Source of the DNA: an uncultured Opitutales bacterium
GTDB lineage: Bacteria; Verrucomicrobiota; Verrucomicrobiia; Opitutales; Intestinicryptomonadaceae
Direction of reading: 5' to 3'
Assembly (NCBI GenBank): GCA_900552245.1
Contig: URYY01000124.1
Span: 1 to 6,194, forward strand
Length of the DNA: 6,194 bases
Part shown: piece after piece, positions 1 through 5,355 of the stretch
Numbering within the stretch: the first letter of the stretch is position 1
Layout: each line of letters opens with the position of its first letter
Notes under the pieces: model-generated
Database searches by the model: none
Seen by the model: only the letters and a program-made list of their open reading frames with translations
What the model was told of the DNA's origin: nothing
Translations under genes and position numbers: made by a program

Positions 1-771
1 ATTCAAAAATTTTGCCAAGTTTTCCATATCAGAATCCAATGGGCTTTGCAAGCTGCCCTGAACCTCGCAAGTAGAAGCGTTCGGAGTCTTTACAATGTGC
101 GTCTGAACATCGTCCGGCAAGACTAACTGCGACACCCCACCCCTTAACTGCGCCATTTTAAAAGCCATGTTTGCAAGTGCAGAGAAATCCGAGTTTGAGG
201 CCAGTTGAGCCTGAAAGACGCACACGTCTTTAAATGCGCTAAGCAAATCGATTTCCTGAAATATGTAGCGGCCCAAAGTTTTGCTGTCAACTTGCCCGGT
301 GAGGGCTAAAACGGGTGCTGAATCGAGCTTTGCGTCGTAGAGCCCCGTCATTAAATTTGTAGCCCCCGGCCCCGCGATAGTAATTGCCATAGCAGGCTTT
401 GCCATGAGCTTTCCATACGCAGAACACGCGAAGGCCGCCGCCCCCTCGTGCCTTATGCTCACAAAGCGCATCTTGCCCTGCTCAGAAAATTTGCGAAGCG
501 CATCCGCAACTCCGAGAATGGAGTGACCAACCATTCCAAAGGCGCAGCGCACTCCGCTTGCAACTAAGCTGCTTACAATTGCATCTGCCGCCGTTTGCTC
601 TGCATCTGAAACCGCCGCCTTAGATTCTGGCTCCTGAGAATCTTGTTTTTCAAATAGCGACTTCCCGGCCCCGCAAACGGGGCAAAGCCAGTTTTCTGGC
701 AGATCCTGCCACTTAACGCCCTCGCGCTGCTCGTCGTAAACATAAGCGCAAATTTTGCAGACATACTTCAT
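1..771 (-). CDS. Rubredoxin-fused thiamine-diphosphate enzyme (acetolactate synthase/pyruvate oxidase type), 3' part cut off
   Basis: This reading frame is open from the ATG at 771-769 to the window edge and gives 257 residues. Residues 1-42 are a rubredoxin: C5-x-x-C8 and C30-P-V-C33-G make the four-cysteine iron site, with the usual aromatics (Y10, Y12, W28, F40). It is shorter than the usual domain of about 52 residues, with only 21 residues between the cysteine pairs. After an acidic, Ala/Ser-rich linker (about 43-57) comes the N-terminal PYR domain of a ThDP enzyme: FGMVGHS (78-84), RHE with the catalytic glutamate E109, AGPGATN (133-139), FQE (171-173) and a QLVLPDD strand (215-221). 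These match acetolactate synthase, pyruvate oxidase and related enzymes. The FAD-like middle domain and the ThDP-binding domain lie outside the window, so the reaction (carboligation, decarboxylation or oxidation of a 2-keto acid) cannot be decided. The rubredoxin could pass electrons to or from the active site; this is inference. There is no signal peptide, so it should be cytoplasmic. A GAGGA ribosome site supports the start. Confidence 0.9.
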   Translation of the reverse strand, partial: MKYVCKICAYVYDEQREGVKWQDLPENWLCPVCGAGKSLFEKQDSQEPESKAAVSDAEQTAADAIVSSLVASGVRCAFGMVGHSILGVADALRKFSEQGKMRFVSIRHEGAAAFACSAYGKLMAKPAMAITIAGPGATNLMTGLYDAKLDSAPVLALTGQVDSKTLGRYIFQEIDLLSAFKDVCVFQAQLASNSDFSALANMAFKMAQLRGGVSQLVLPDDVQTHIVKTPNASTCEVQGSLQSPLDSDMENLAKFLN

Positions 772-780
772 ATGCGGATT

Positions 781-785
781 TCCTC
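781..785 (-). promoter_or_regulatory. Ribosome binding site of the rubredoxin-ThDP gene
   Basis: On the minus strand GAGGA lies 9 bases before the ATG at 771-769. It fixes the start directly in front of the rubredoxin domain, which shows that the rubredoxin is part of the translated enzyme and not a separate upstream gene. Confidence 0.7.
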
Positions 786-814
786 AAATGGGTTTATTTA
801 CTTTGTCCGCCTGC

Positions 815-842
815 ATTGTTTTAGAATACGATTAAAAGTCAA
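815..842 (-). promoter_or_regulatory. Candidate sigma70-type promoter for the rubredoxin-ThDP gene
   Basis: On the minus strand, TTGACT (842-837) is followed after 16 bases by AACAAT (820-815), a 5/6 and a 4/6 match to the -35 and -10 consensus. Transcription would start near 808 and leave a leader of roughly 35-40 bases carrying the GAGGA site. The -10 element is weak, so this is a candidate only. Confidence 0.35.
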
Positions 843-851
843 ACACTAAAA

Positions 852-866
852 TGAGAATACTTCTCA
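852..866. promoter_or_regulatory. Fur-like palindrome TGAGAA-TAC-TTCTCA
   Basis: A perfect 6-bp inverted repeat with a 3-bp centre. Read as a 7-1-7 dyad it matches the Fur-box core TGATAATNATTATCA at most positions. It lies about 10 bp upstream of the candidate -35 of the rubredoxin-ThDP gene, in the region shared with the divergent transporter. Regulator binding is inferred from shape and location only. Confidence 0.3.
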
Positions 867-896
867 ATTAAAGAGTGAAATTTCTTTGAGGGCGAG

Positions 897-975
897 GCGC
901 GAATTAACTTATTTCAAAGCTTTGTTACTCAAACGATTTAGTCAGTAAATTTATTTGACTAAGCGCGCGAATTAA
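897..975. repeat. 11-bp direct repeat GCGCGAATTAA, two copies
   Basis: The exact 11-mer GCGCGAATTAA occurs at 897-907 and again at 965-975, 68 bp apart start to start, both inside the divergent intergenic region. The second copy falls in the spacer of the candidate transporter promoter. Two identical GC-headed words in AT-rich spacer DNA suggest paired binding sites or a local duplication. Confidence 0.5.
938..962. promoter_or_regulatory. 25-bp operator-like dyad, TTAGTCA-N11-TGACTAA
   Basis: Perfect 7-bp arms at 938-944 and 956-962 flank a centre that contains the palindrome TAAATTTA (946-953). The right arm overlaps the candidate -35 hexamer TTGACT (955-960) of the transporter gene, the classic position for a repressor operator. 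The TTAG...CTAA ends recall DtxR/MntR-family sites, but the 25-bp length does not fit the known 19-bp form, so the regulator is unassigned. Confidence 0.45.
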
Positions 976-983
976 AATTGAAT
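955..983 (+). promoter_or_regulatory. Candidate promoter for the Nramp-like gene
   Basis: TTGACT (955-960), a 17-base spacer and TTGAAT (978-983) match the sigma70 elements at 5/6 and 4/6. Transcription would begin near 990, giving a leader of about 50 bases. An imperfect dyad, GGAAT (984-988) with ATTCC (1002-1006), lies at the predicted start site. Confidence 0.35.
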
Positions 984-1038
984 GGAATTTCTATATGAAA
1001 CATTCCGAATGCGGTACAACTAATCTAACGTAAAAAAA

Positions 1039-2766
1039 ATGAGCGAAACAGAAACTACAAACACGACAAATCCAAAAGTTGAGTTGCAGCGCGCCGAAAT
1101 CTTAAAAGCCCAAAGCGACGGCAAGCTCGCGACGCTAAAAACCTACGCAAAGTTTTCCGGTCCGGGCTGGCTGCAAAGTGCGATAACTCTGGGTGGCGGC
1201 TCCTTGGCCTCATCGCTTTACTTGGGAGTTATAGGCGGTTTTGCAATGCTATGGCTGCAGCCATTTGCAATGCTTTTAGGTATAATAATGATGAGCGCCA
1301 TAGCGTATGTCACGCTGTCTATGGGCAAGCGTCCACTAAGGGCTATAAATGCTGAAATTAGCCCTGTGTTGGGTTGGGGCTGGCTAATAGCTTCAATGCT
1401 TGCAAATATAGTTTGGTCTATGCCCCAATTTGCGCTTGCTACGGCGGCAATCGGGCAAAACTTATTTGAGCCTTTCTTTAAGGGTTTTGACGAATTTACG
1501 GTAAAGTTAATTATAGCGCCAATAGTTTTAATCATAACAATATCGGTAGTTTCGCTCTACAATGCAGGCGGAGTGGGCGTAAAAATATTTGAGATTCTAA
1601 TAAAGATAATGGTGGGCTGCGTAGTCCTGTGCTTTATGGGCGTTGTGGGGCTATTGATATACTCCGGCGCAATAGATTTTGGAGAGATTATGCGCGGTTT
1701 TGTTCCCACAATTTCGACCCTATTTGAGCCATCCAGCACTTTTGCACCCTTCCTCGACAAACTTAGCGAATCGTCAAGGGAGTTCTGGACTGCCTACATA
1801 GTCGAGCACCAGCGAGACGTAATGCTAGCTGCGGCAGCTACGGCAGTCGGCATAAATATGACCTTCCTTCTGCCCTACTCCATGCTCAGAAAGGGCTGGG
1901 ATAGAGACTTCCGCGGACTTGCGATTTTCGACCTCTCCACCGGTCTATTTATTCCCTTTATATTAGCTACGGGCTGCGTAGTGATAGCCGCCGCATCGCA
2001 ATTCCACGCGCGTCCGGTAGTTGGCCTTGTCACGCCTGCCTACGCGCAAGACGGCACTAAGATTGAGCCTCCCAAAAATCTCGTAAGGGAGTACGAAGCC
2101 CTGCTGGATATGAGAGCCGAAACTATCTTGCTTGCGCAAAATCCAAAACTAAAGGGCGAGAAGACATTTGAAGCGGAACTTAAAAAGACCCGCGATGCCC
2201 TTCCCGAACCGGAAAAAATGATGGCTTCAATTTTGGTGCGCCGCGACGCCCTCAACCTTTCCGACACGCTAAAGCCGCTAGTCGGCGACAAAGTTGCCAA
2301 GTACGTGTTCGGATTCGGAGTTCTTGCAATGGCTCTAAACGCAACAACAATGCTAATGCTAATAAACGGGCTTTGCTTCTGCGAGCTTCTCAACAAGCCC
2401 GCAAAGGGAAAAATACAGATGATAGGTTCTCTCATAGTGTGCGTTGGTATCTTGATGCCATTTTTCTGGGAGGGCGCGCTTATGTATTTGGCGGTTCCAA
2501 CATCGGTATTTGCACTGGTTCTTCTGCCTATAGCATACACATGTTTCTTCTTAATGATGAACAATAAGAACATCTTGGGCAAAGATGTTCCGGCCGGCAA
2601 AAAGAGGGTTTTGTGGAATGCGCTTATGGCCTGCTCTGTGCTTGTCTCGGGAAGCGCGAGCTTCTTTGTGCTGTGGACAAAGCAGGGCTACTTTGGACTT
2701 GCGCTCTTTGCTCTATTTATACTTGCGGTAATTCTCACACACAAAAGAAAGCGCGCCGCAAACTAG
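1039..2766 (+). CDS. Divergent Nramp-superfamily (SLC11-like) membrane transporter lacking the DPGN motif
   Basis: A 575-residue protein with 11-12 hydrophobic helices after a hydrophilic 40-residue N-terminus. The Nramp fold is recognisable in GPGW at 41-44 opening helix 1, in the helix 6-7 region (about 258-323, ending in the family-like AAASQFH) and in LSDTLKPLVGDKVAKYVFGF (407-426) leading into helix 8. Classical Nramps import Mn2+ or Fe2+ with protons, using D and N of DPGN in helix 1 and a methionine in helix 6. By ungapped alignment DPGN is replaced here by GGGS (52-55), and the helix 6 methionine falls on N273. Canonical transition-metal coordination is therefore unlikely, and another ion or solute should be considered. 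A second oddity is an insertion of about 80 mostly charged residues (324-407) between helices 7 and 8, periplasmic if the N-terminus is inside. No Shine-Dalgarno is visible: the ATG follows an A8 run. The next methionine (M70) would remove helix 1, so this start is kept. A strong terminator follows. Confidence 0.88.
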   Translation: MSETETTNTTNPKVELQRAEILKAQSDGKLATLKTYAKFSGPGWLQSAITLGGGSLASSLYLGVIGGFAMLWLQPFAMLLGIIMMSAIAYVTLSMGKRPLRAINAEISPVLGWGWLIASMLANIVWSMPQFALATAAIGQNLFEPFFKGFDEFTVKLIIAPIVLIITISVVSLYNAGGVGVKIFEILIKIMVGCVVLCFMGVVGLLIYSGAIDFGEIMRGFVPTISTLFEPSSTFAPFLDKLSESSREFWTAYIVEHQRDVMLAAAATAVGINMTFLLPYSMLRKGWDRDFRGLAIFDLSTGLFIPFILATGCVVIAAASQFHARPVVGLVTPAYAQDGTKIEPPKNLVREYEALLDMRAETILLAQNPKLKGEKTFEAELKKTRDALPEPEKMMASILVRRDALNLSDTLKPLVGDKVAKYVFGFGVLAMALNATTMLMLINGLCFCELLNKPAKGKIQMIGSLIVCVGILMPFFWEGALMYLAVPTSVFALVLLPIAYTCFFLMMNNKNILGKDVPAGKKRVLWNALMACSVLVSGSASFFVLWTKQGYFGLALFALFILAVILTHKRKRAAN

Positions 2767-2791
2767 TTGCCATCAAAAAAAATATTTAATC

Positions 2792-2836
2792 CGGCGCTCA
2801 AATCGCTTTTACCCCGATTTGAGCGCCGTTTTTTTT
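2792..2836 (+). terminator. Strong intrinsic terminator of the Nramp-like gene
   Basis: A perfect 14-bp stem (2792-2805 with 2815-2828, starting CGGCGCTC) with a 9-base loop is followed by eight T residues (2829-2836). It begins 25 bases after the TAG stop at 2764-2766. Confidence 0.95.
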
Positions 2837-3036
2837 ATTTAATATTATAGAAATTGCTTATTTAAATAAAAGTTCTTAGCTAACTAAAAATTCAGAGCAA
2901 ATAAATTTAATCAACCCATATTTGCCCTATGCTGTGAGTAGGTCGAGGCAAACTCCACGCTTTACATTCAAGTAAAGTTGCATAACTAGCTAGTTAATCT
3001 CAGGCTCTCAAAAATAAACCCTGCGCAAAATGGCAC
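2837..3036. other. Gene-free convergent spacer with several inverted repeats
   Basis: No plausible reading frame is seen on either strand. From left to right there is a 12-bp palindrome TTATTTAAATAA (2858-2869), arms TTTGCC/GGCAAA (2921-2926 and 2947-2952), a hairpin CTTTAC/GTAAAG (2960-2965 and 2972-2977) and a perfect 14-bp palindrome TAACTAGCTAGTTA (2983-2996). The block 2918-2996 is less AT-rich than its surroundings. It does not match any tRNA, SRP or tmRNA signature known to me. Confidence 0.4.
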
Positions 3037-3073
3037 AAAAAAAGCCCTTCCCACGAGCGCGAGAAGGACTTTT
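3037..3073 (-). terminator. Intrinsic terminator of the GntR-type regulator gene
   Basis: On the minus strand an 11-bp stem (3073-3063 with 3050-3040, one G-T pair) encloses a 12-base loop and runs into a T tract (3043-3037). It starts 5 bases after the TAA at 3081-3079. Confidence 0.88.
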
Positions 3074-3078
3074 AAAGA

Positions 3079-4104
3079 TTAAACAGTTCCGCGCCTTATG
3101 AAGTAAGTTGGCACAACCTCCCGCAAATTTGGATTCCAATCCTGCAGTTGCTGGGCAAGCATCTTACCCAAATTGTAGAAGTTTATTGATATAACTGCCG
3201 CACCGTCAGCCACGACCTTCTTTATAGGAGAGTCATTGTAGGAAATAACGCCAAAGTCATCTTTTACTTTCAACCCCTTGTCCTTCGCTGAAAGTAGAAT
3301 ATCGACTAGATGATTGTCGTCCATAACCATGAAGAACGCGCCCTTCTCCAGATATGCTTCCGAAAAATCGTCCAGAATCCGGCAATCCAAGGAATTGTCA
3401 GAGCAGAAGCGCTTAAAGGCTGAAATTCTCTCAACCGGATGTGTTCCACTTGGATCAAAAATCATGTAAAACTTTTTGTATTTTGAAATAAAAGGTAGGG
3501 ATTCGCTCAGAGCCTTGTAGAAATTCTCATCGGAATTTTGGTATATGTACGAAGACTCGCAGTCCGGAATATCCGCCGGAACGTCCAAGAGCAGCAACCT
3601 ATTTTGAGGTATTTTTAAGACGGACTTAAATGTGCTTTTGTCTCTCATAGCAAAGACCACATAATACTCATAGCGCCCTATTGCGTCCTCAATTAAATTT
3701 ACAAACATCTCCGGGTTGTAGCGGTGGGCAAAACAGGTTATAGAAATCTTATTTCCCAAGTTTTCGTTTAGCCCCCTGACGAGTTGCTCCTTGTAGGAGT
3801 TGCTCATAACATCTAGCAATATAAACACATTTACCGACTTTTTGTATTTGGACTTTATTACTATAAAGCCCTTGCCGTGCCGCGACTCAATAAGCCCCTT
3901 GCTCTTTAAGAGATTGTAGCTTTTAACGACAGTCTCGCGAGCTATTTTGCACTTTCCCGCAAGCTCGTTTATCGAGGGCAATTTCATACCTTTTTTGAGA
4001 ACGCCCTCATTTATCATATCTATAAAATAATTTTCAATAAACTTAGATTTCGGCATGTGCGAAACCTTAAGCTGCGCAGACAAGTCGGCTAAAATTTCCT
4101 TCAT
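3079..4104 (-). CDS. GntR-type transcriptional regulator with LacI-like effector domain
   Basis: A 341-residue cytoplasmic DNA-binding protein. Residues 20-82 form a GntR winged helix-turn-helix: the entry helix FIENYFIDMINEG (22-34), KLPSINELA (41-49), the recognition helix around R56-E-T-V (56-59) and the wing GLIESRHGKGFIV (70-82). From about residue 90 to the end is a periplasmic-binding-protein-like domain as in LacI regulators: VNVFILLDV starts it, DDFGVISYND corresponds to the usual VIGFDD strand, and VPTYFIRRGTV closes it. Such GntR/LacI hybrids usually sense a sugar or other small ligand and control a neighbouring catabolic or transport operon. None is visible here: the gene stands alone with its own promoter and terminator, tail-to-tail with the Nramp-like gene. 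Its ligand is unknown. The ATG at 4104-4102 has no clear Shine-Dalgarno. M17 is an alternative start that would still keep the wing-helix core, but the first ATG fits the family's N-terminal length better. Confidence 0.93.
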   Translation of the reverse strand: MKEILADLSAQLKVSHMPKSKFIENYFIDMINEGVLKKGMKLPSINELAGKCKIARETVVKSYNLLKSKGLIESRHGKGFIVIKSKYKKSVNVFILLDVMSNSYKEQLVRGLNENLGNKISITCFAHRYNPEMFVNLIEDAIGRYEYYVVFAMRDKSTFKSVLKIPQNRLLLLDVPADIPDCESSYIYQNSDENFYKALSESLPFISKYKKFYMIFDPSGTHPVERISAFKRFCSDNSLDCRILDDFSEAYLEKGAFFMVMDDNHLVDILLSAKDKGLKVKDDFGVISYNDSPIKKVVADGAAVISINFYNLGKMLAQQLQDWNPNLREVVPTYFIRRGTV

Positions 4105-4164
4105 TTTTGATTTTTAAGTTGGTTTTCACGCAATGTATGTAACTTGGACAATAATGGTCATACT

Positions 4165-4193
4165 GTTATAGATTTCAAGAATAAAATTTTCAA
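4165..4193 (-). promoter_or_regulatory. Strong sigma70-like promoter of the GntR-type regulator gene
   Basis: On the minus strand TTGAAA (4193-4188), exactly 17 bases, then TATAAC (4170-4165): 5/6 matches to both hexamers at ideal spacing. Transcription would start near 4158, giving a leader of about 54 bases. A weak GTATG/CATAC inverted pair (4135-4139 and 4159-4163) lies just downstream and might serve autoregulation. Confidence 0.6.
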
Positions 4194-4699
4194 TACAAAG
4201 CCCTGCCGAATTAAATTCTCAACTTTGAATAAAAGGGAATTTGAGGGGCAAAAACAAGCCAACCTTTACTAAAACTATGATGCTTAAAAAAAGAGATTTT
4301 AGGGTAGAACACTTCAACATAAAATCGACTTCCTCTAGTAATACGTTTTGGATGGCTTAATTTTATAAAATAAAAAGATAAAGCCTTAGAGGAAAACTTG
4401 ATTTTCTGAAATTTGAGAGAATATGCCTACCTATTACTCACATTATTTATAAATAATAAATATTTTTTTATTTTATGGATAATCTGAAAGCTAGAAAGTT
4501 TAGAATGCACAGTCATCTTCAAAATATCTCTAGAGATAGAGCAAAAATCGAGTTTTAAATCTTGAAAAGCAGACGAATTTTTACGCCTTCTAAGAGGCGT
4601 GTAAGACAATATTGCGCTTTTTAGAGACTCTGTGCAACAAGTCTTAAAACATTTAAAAATTTGCCTTAAAAATCCGAGAGATAGAACTATTTTTAGAGC
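4194..4699. other. AT-rich region without a convincing gene, with two perfect palindromes
   Basis: About 500 bases of markedly AT-rich DNA between the regulator promoter and the ompH terminator. It contains a 16-bp perfect palindrome ATTATTTATAAATAAT (4442-4457), a 14-bp perfect palindrome TATCTCTAGAGATA (4525-4538) and a 6-bp-stem hairpin ACGCCT/AGGCGT (4583-4600) without a T tract. A 27-codon plus-strand frame (4277-4360) has no ribosome site. A minus-strand frame of 96 codons begins inside the ompH terminator. Neither encodes anything recognisable. The stretch may be ordinary spacer or a decayed insertion. Confidence 0.4.
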
Positions 4700-4727
4700 A
4701 AAAAAAAGCGCCCACACAAGGGGCGCT
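4700..4727 (-). terminator. Intrinsic terminator of the bamA-ompH unit
   Basis: On the minus strand the stem AGCGCCC/GGGCGCT (4727-4721 with 4713-4707) has a 7-base loop and is followed by a run of T (4707-4700). It lies 22 bases past the ompH stop, so transcription appears to end after this gene. Confidence 0.88.
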
Positions 4728-4749
4728 CAGGCAAAATAAAAACAAGAAA

Positions 4750-5298
4750 TTAATTCTTCGGGGCAGTTGCGTTCAGTGCAGAAATAACGTCTTCTGTTAT
4801 GTCGCTAGCGGGCTTGCTGAAATAAACCGCACCCTTTTCAAAGACAAAGTCCGCCTTCTTGTCGGCCGCAACCTTCTCTATGACCTTTACAATTTCCTTC
4901 CTGTGCTCCGCGACAACTTCCTTCTGCTGCTGCATAAGCTTCTGCTGGGTCTGATTTTTCAAGCCCTGCATATTGGTAACCAAGGTCTTCAACTCGGCGA
5001 GTTTCGGCTGAAGTTCCTTAGTTTCGATTTCCTTCCTAGCCTCCTCTGTCAAAGCCGTATTCTTGCTCTTTTTCTCAATTTCCTGAAGCTCTGCAATGAG
5101 CTTTACGCGCTTTTCGTCCATGGCTTTTAGCTCGTTGTTTGTCACATCGACAGCCGAGGCAAACTGCTGCTGAACCTGCTTAGTCTTGTAGTAGCTCTGA
5201 TAGGCCTGCGCCATATCAACTACATATATAACCAAATCGGCGGCGCTCGCCACGCAAACGCCAAACGCCAATGTCAATACTGTTAGTACTCTTTTCAT
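4750..5298 (-). CDS. skp/ompH: OmpH/Skp-family periplasmic chaperone
   Basis: A 182-residue precursor. Residues 1-19 are a signal peptide (MKR, a hydrophobic core, then ASA before A20), so the product is exported to the periplasm. The mature protein has the OmpH layout: a first strand (LVIYVVDMAQAYQSYYKTKQ), then a long Glu/Lys/Gln-rich segment, about residues 40-145, that forms the helical hairpin 'tentacles', then the strands DFVFEKGAVYFS and a short helix before the C-terminus. Skp trimers grip unfolded outer-membrane proteins and pass them to the BAM complex. Total length is close to the usual 160-180 residues. The gene lies 57 bases downstream of bamA on the same strand with no clear promoter between, so co-transcription is likely. 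An AGGA ribosome site (5306-5303) sits only 4 bases before the ATG, which is short. Family assignment is firm; whether it is the main Skp or one of several OmpH paralogues cannot be told from this window. Confidence 0.93.
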   Translation of the reverse strand: MKRVLTVLTLAFGVCVASAADLVIYVVDMAQAYQSYYKTKQVQQQFASAVDVTNNELKAMDEKRVKLIAELQEIEKKSKNTALTEEARKEIETKELQPKLAELKTLVTNMQGLKNQTQQKLMQQQKEVVAEHRKEIVKVIEKVAADKKADFVFEKGAVYFSKPASDITEDVISALNATAPKN

Positions 5299-5302
5299 TT
5301 TT

Positions 5303-5306
5303 TCCT
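5303..5306 (-). promoter_or_regulatory. Ribosome binding site of ompH/skp
   Basis: AGGA on the minus strand, 4 bases before the ATG at 5298-5296. The spacing is shorter than the usual 6-9 bases, but the start is confirmed by the signal peptide that begins there. Confidence 0.55.
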
Positions 5307-5355
5307 GTCTTTGAGATTAAATTAAAATGTGCCAATAGATATTTAAATCAAACAA

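Noticed and set aside
573..764. 63-codon minus-strand frame
   Set aside because: It overlaps the rubredoxin-ThDP gene in another frame. The true frame shows rubredoxin and PYR motifs.
1218..1760. Two antisense frames within the Nramp-like gene (1218-1535, 1557-1760)
   Set aside because: Both are shadows of a well-supported coding sequence, with no ribosome sites or domains.
2040..2600. 186-codon frame antisense to the Nramp-like gene
   Set aside because: It is a long shadow: the sense frame has clear membrane helices and family motifs, and the antisense product is Ser/Ile-rich without features.
2918..2996. Resemblance to a tRNA, tmRNA or SRP RNA
   Set aside because: No acceptor stem, T-loop consensus or conserved SRP core could be fitted.
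4135..4163. GTATG/CATAC pair as an operator of the regulator gene
   Set aside because: The arms are only 5 bp with a 19-base gap, too weak to call alone; it is mentioned only as a possibility with the promoter.
4583..4600. Hairpin ACGCCT/AGGCGT as a terminator
   Set aside because: No T tract follows on either strand and no gene ends beside it.
4427..4717. Minus-strand frame of 96 codons, GTG start
   Set aside because: Its start codon lies inside the ompH terminator stem and its first residues are the T tract. There is no ribosome site, the composition reflects AT-rich spacer, and no domain is recognised.
4903..5130. 75-codon plus-strand frame antisense to ompH
   Set aside because: Its Leu/Phe-rich product mirrors the Lys/Glu/Gln-rich coiled coil on the other strand.
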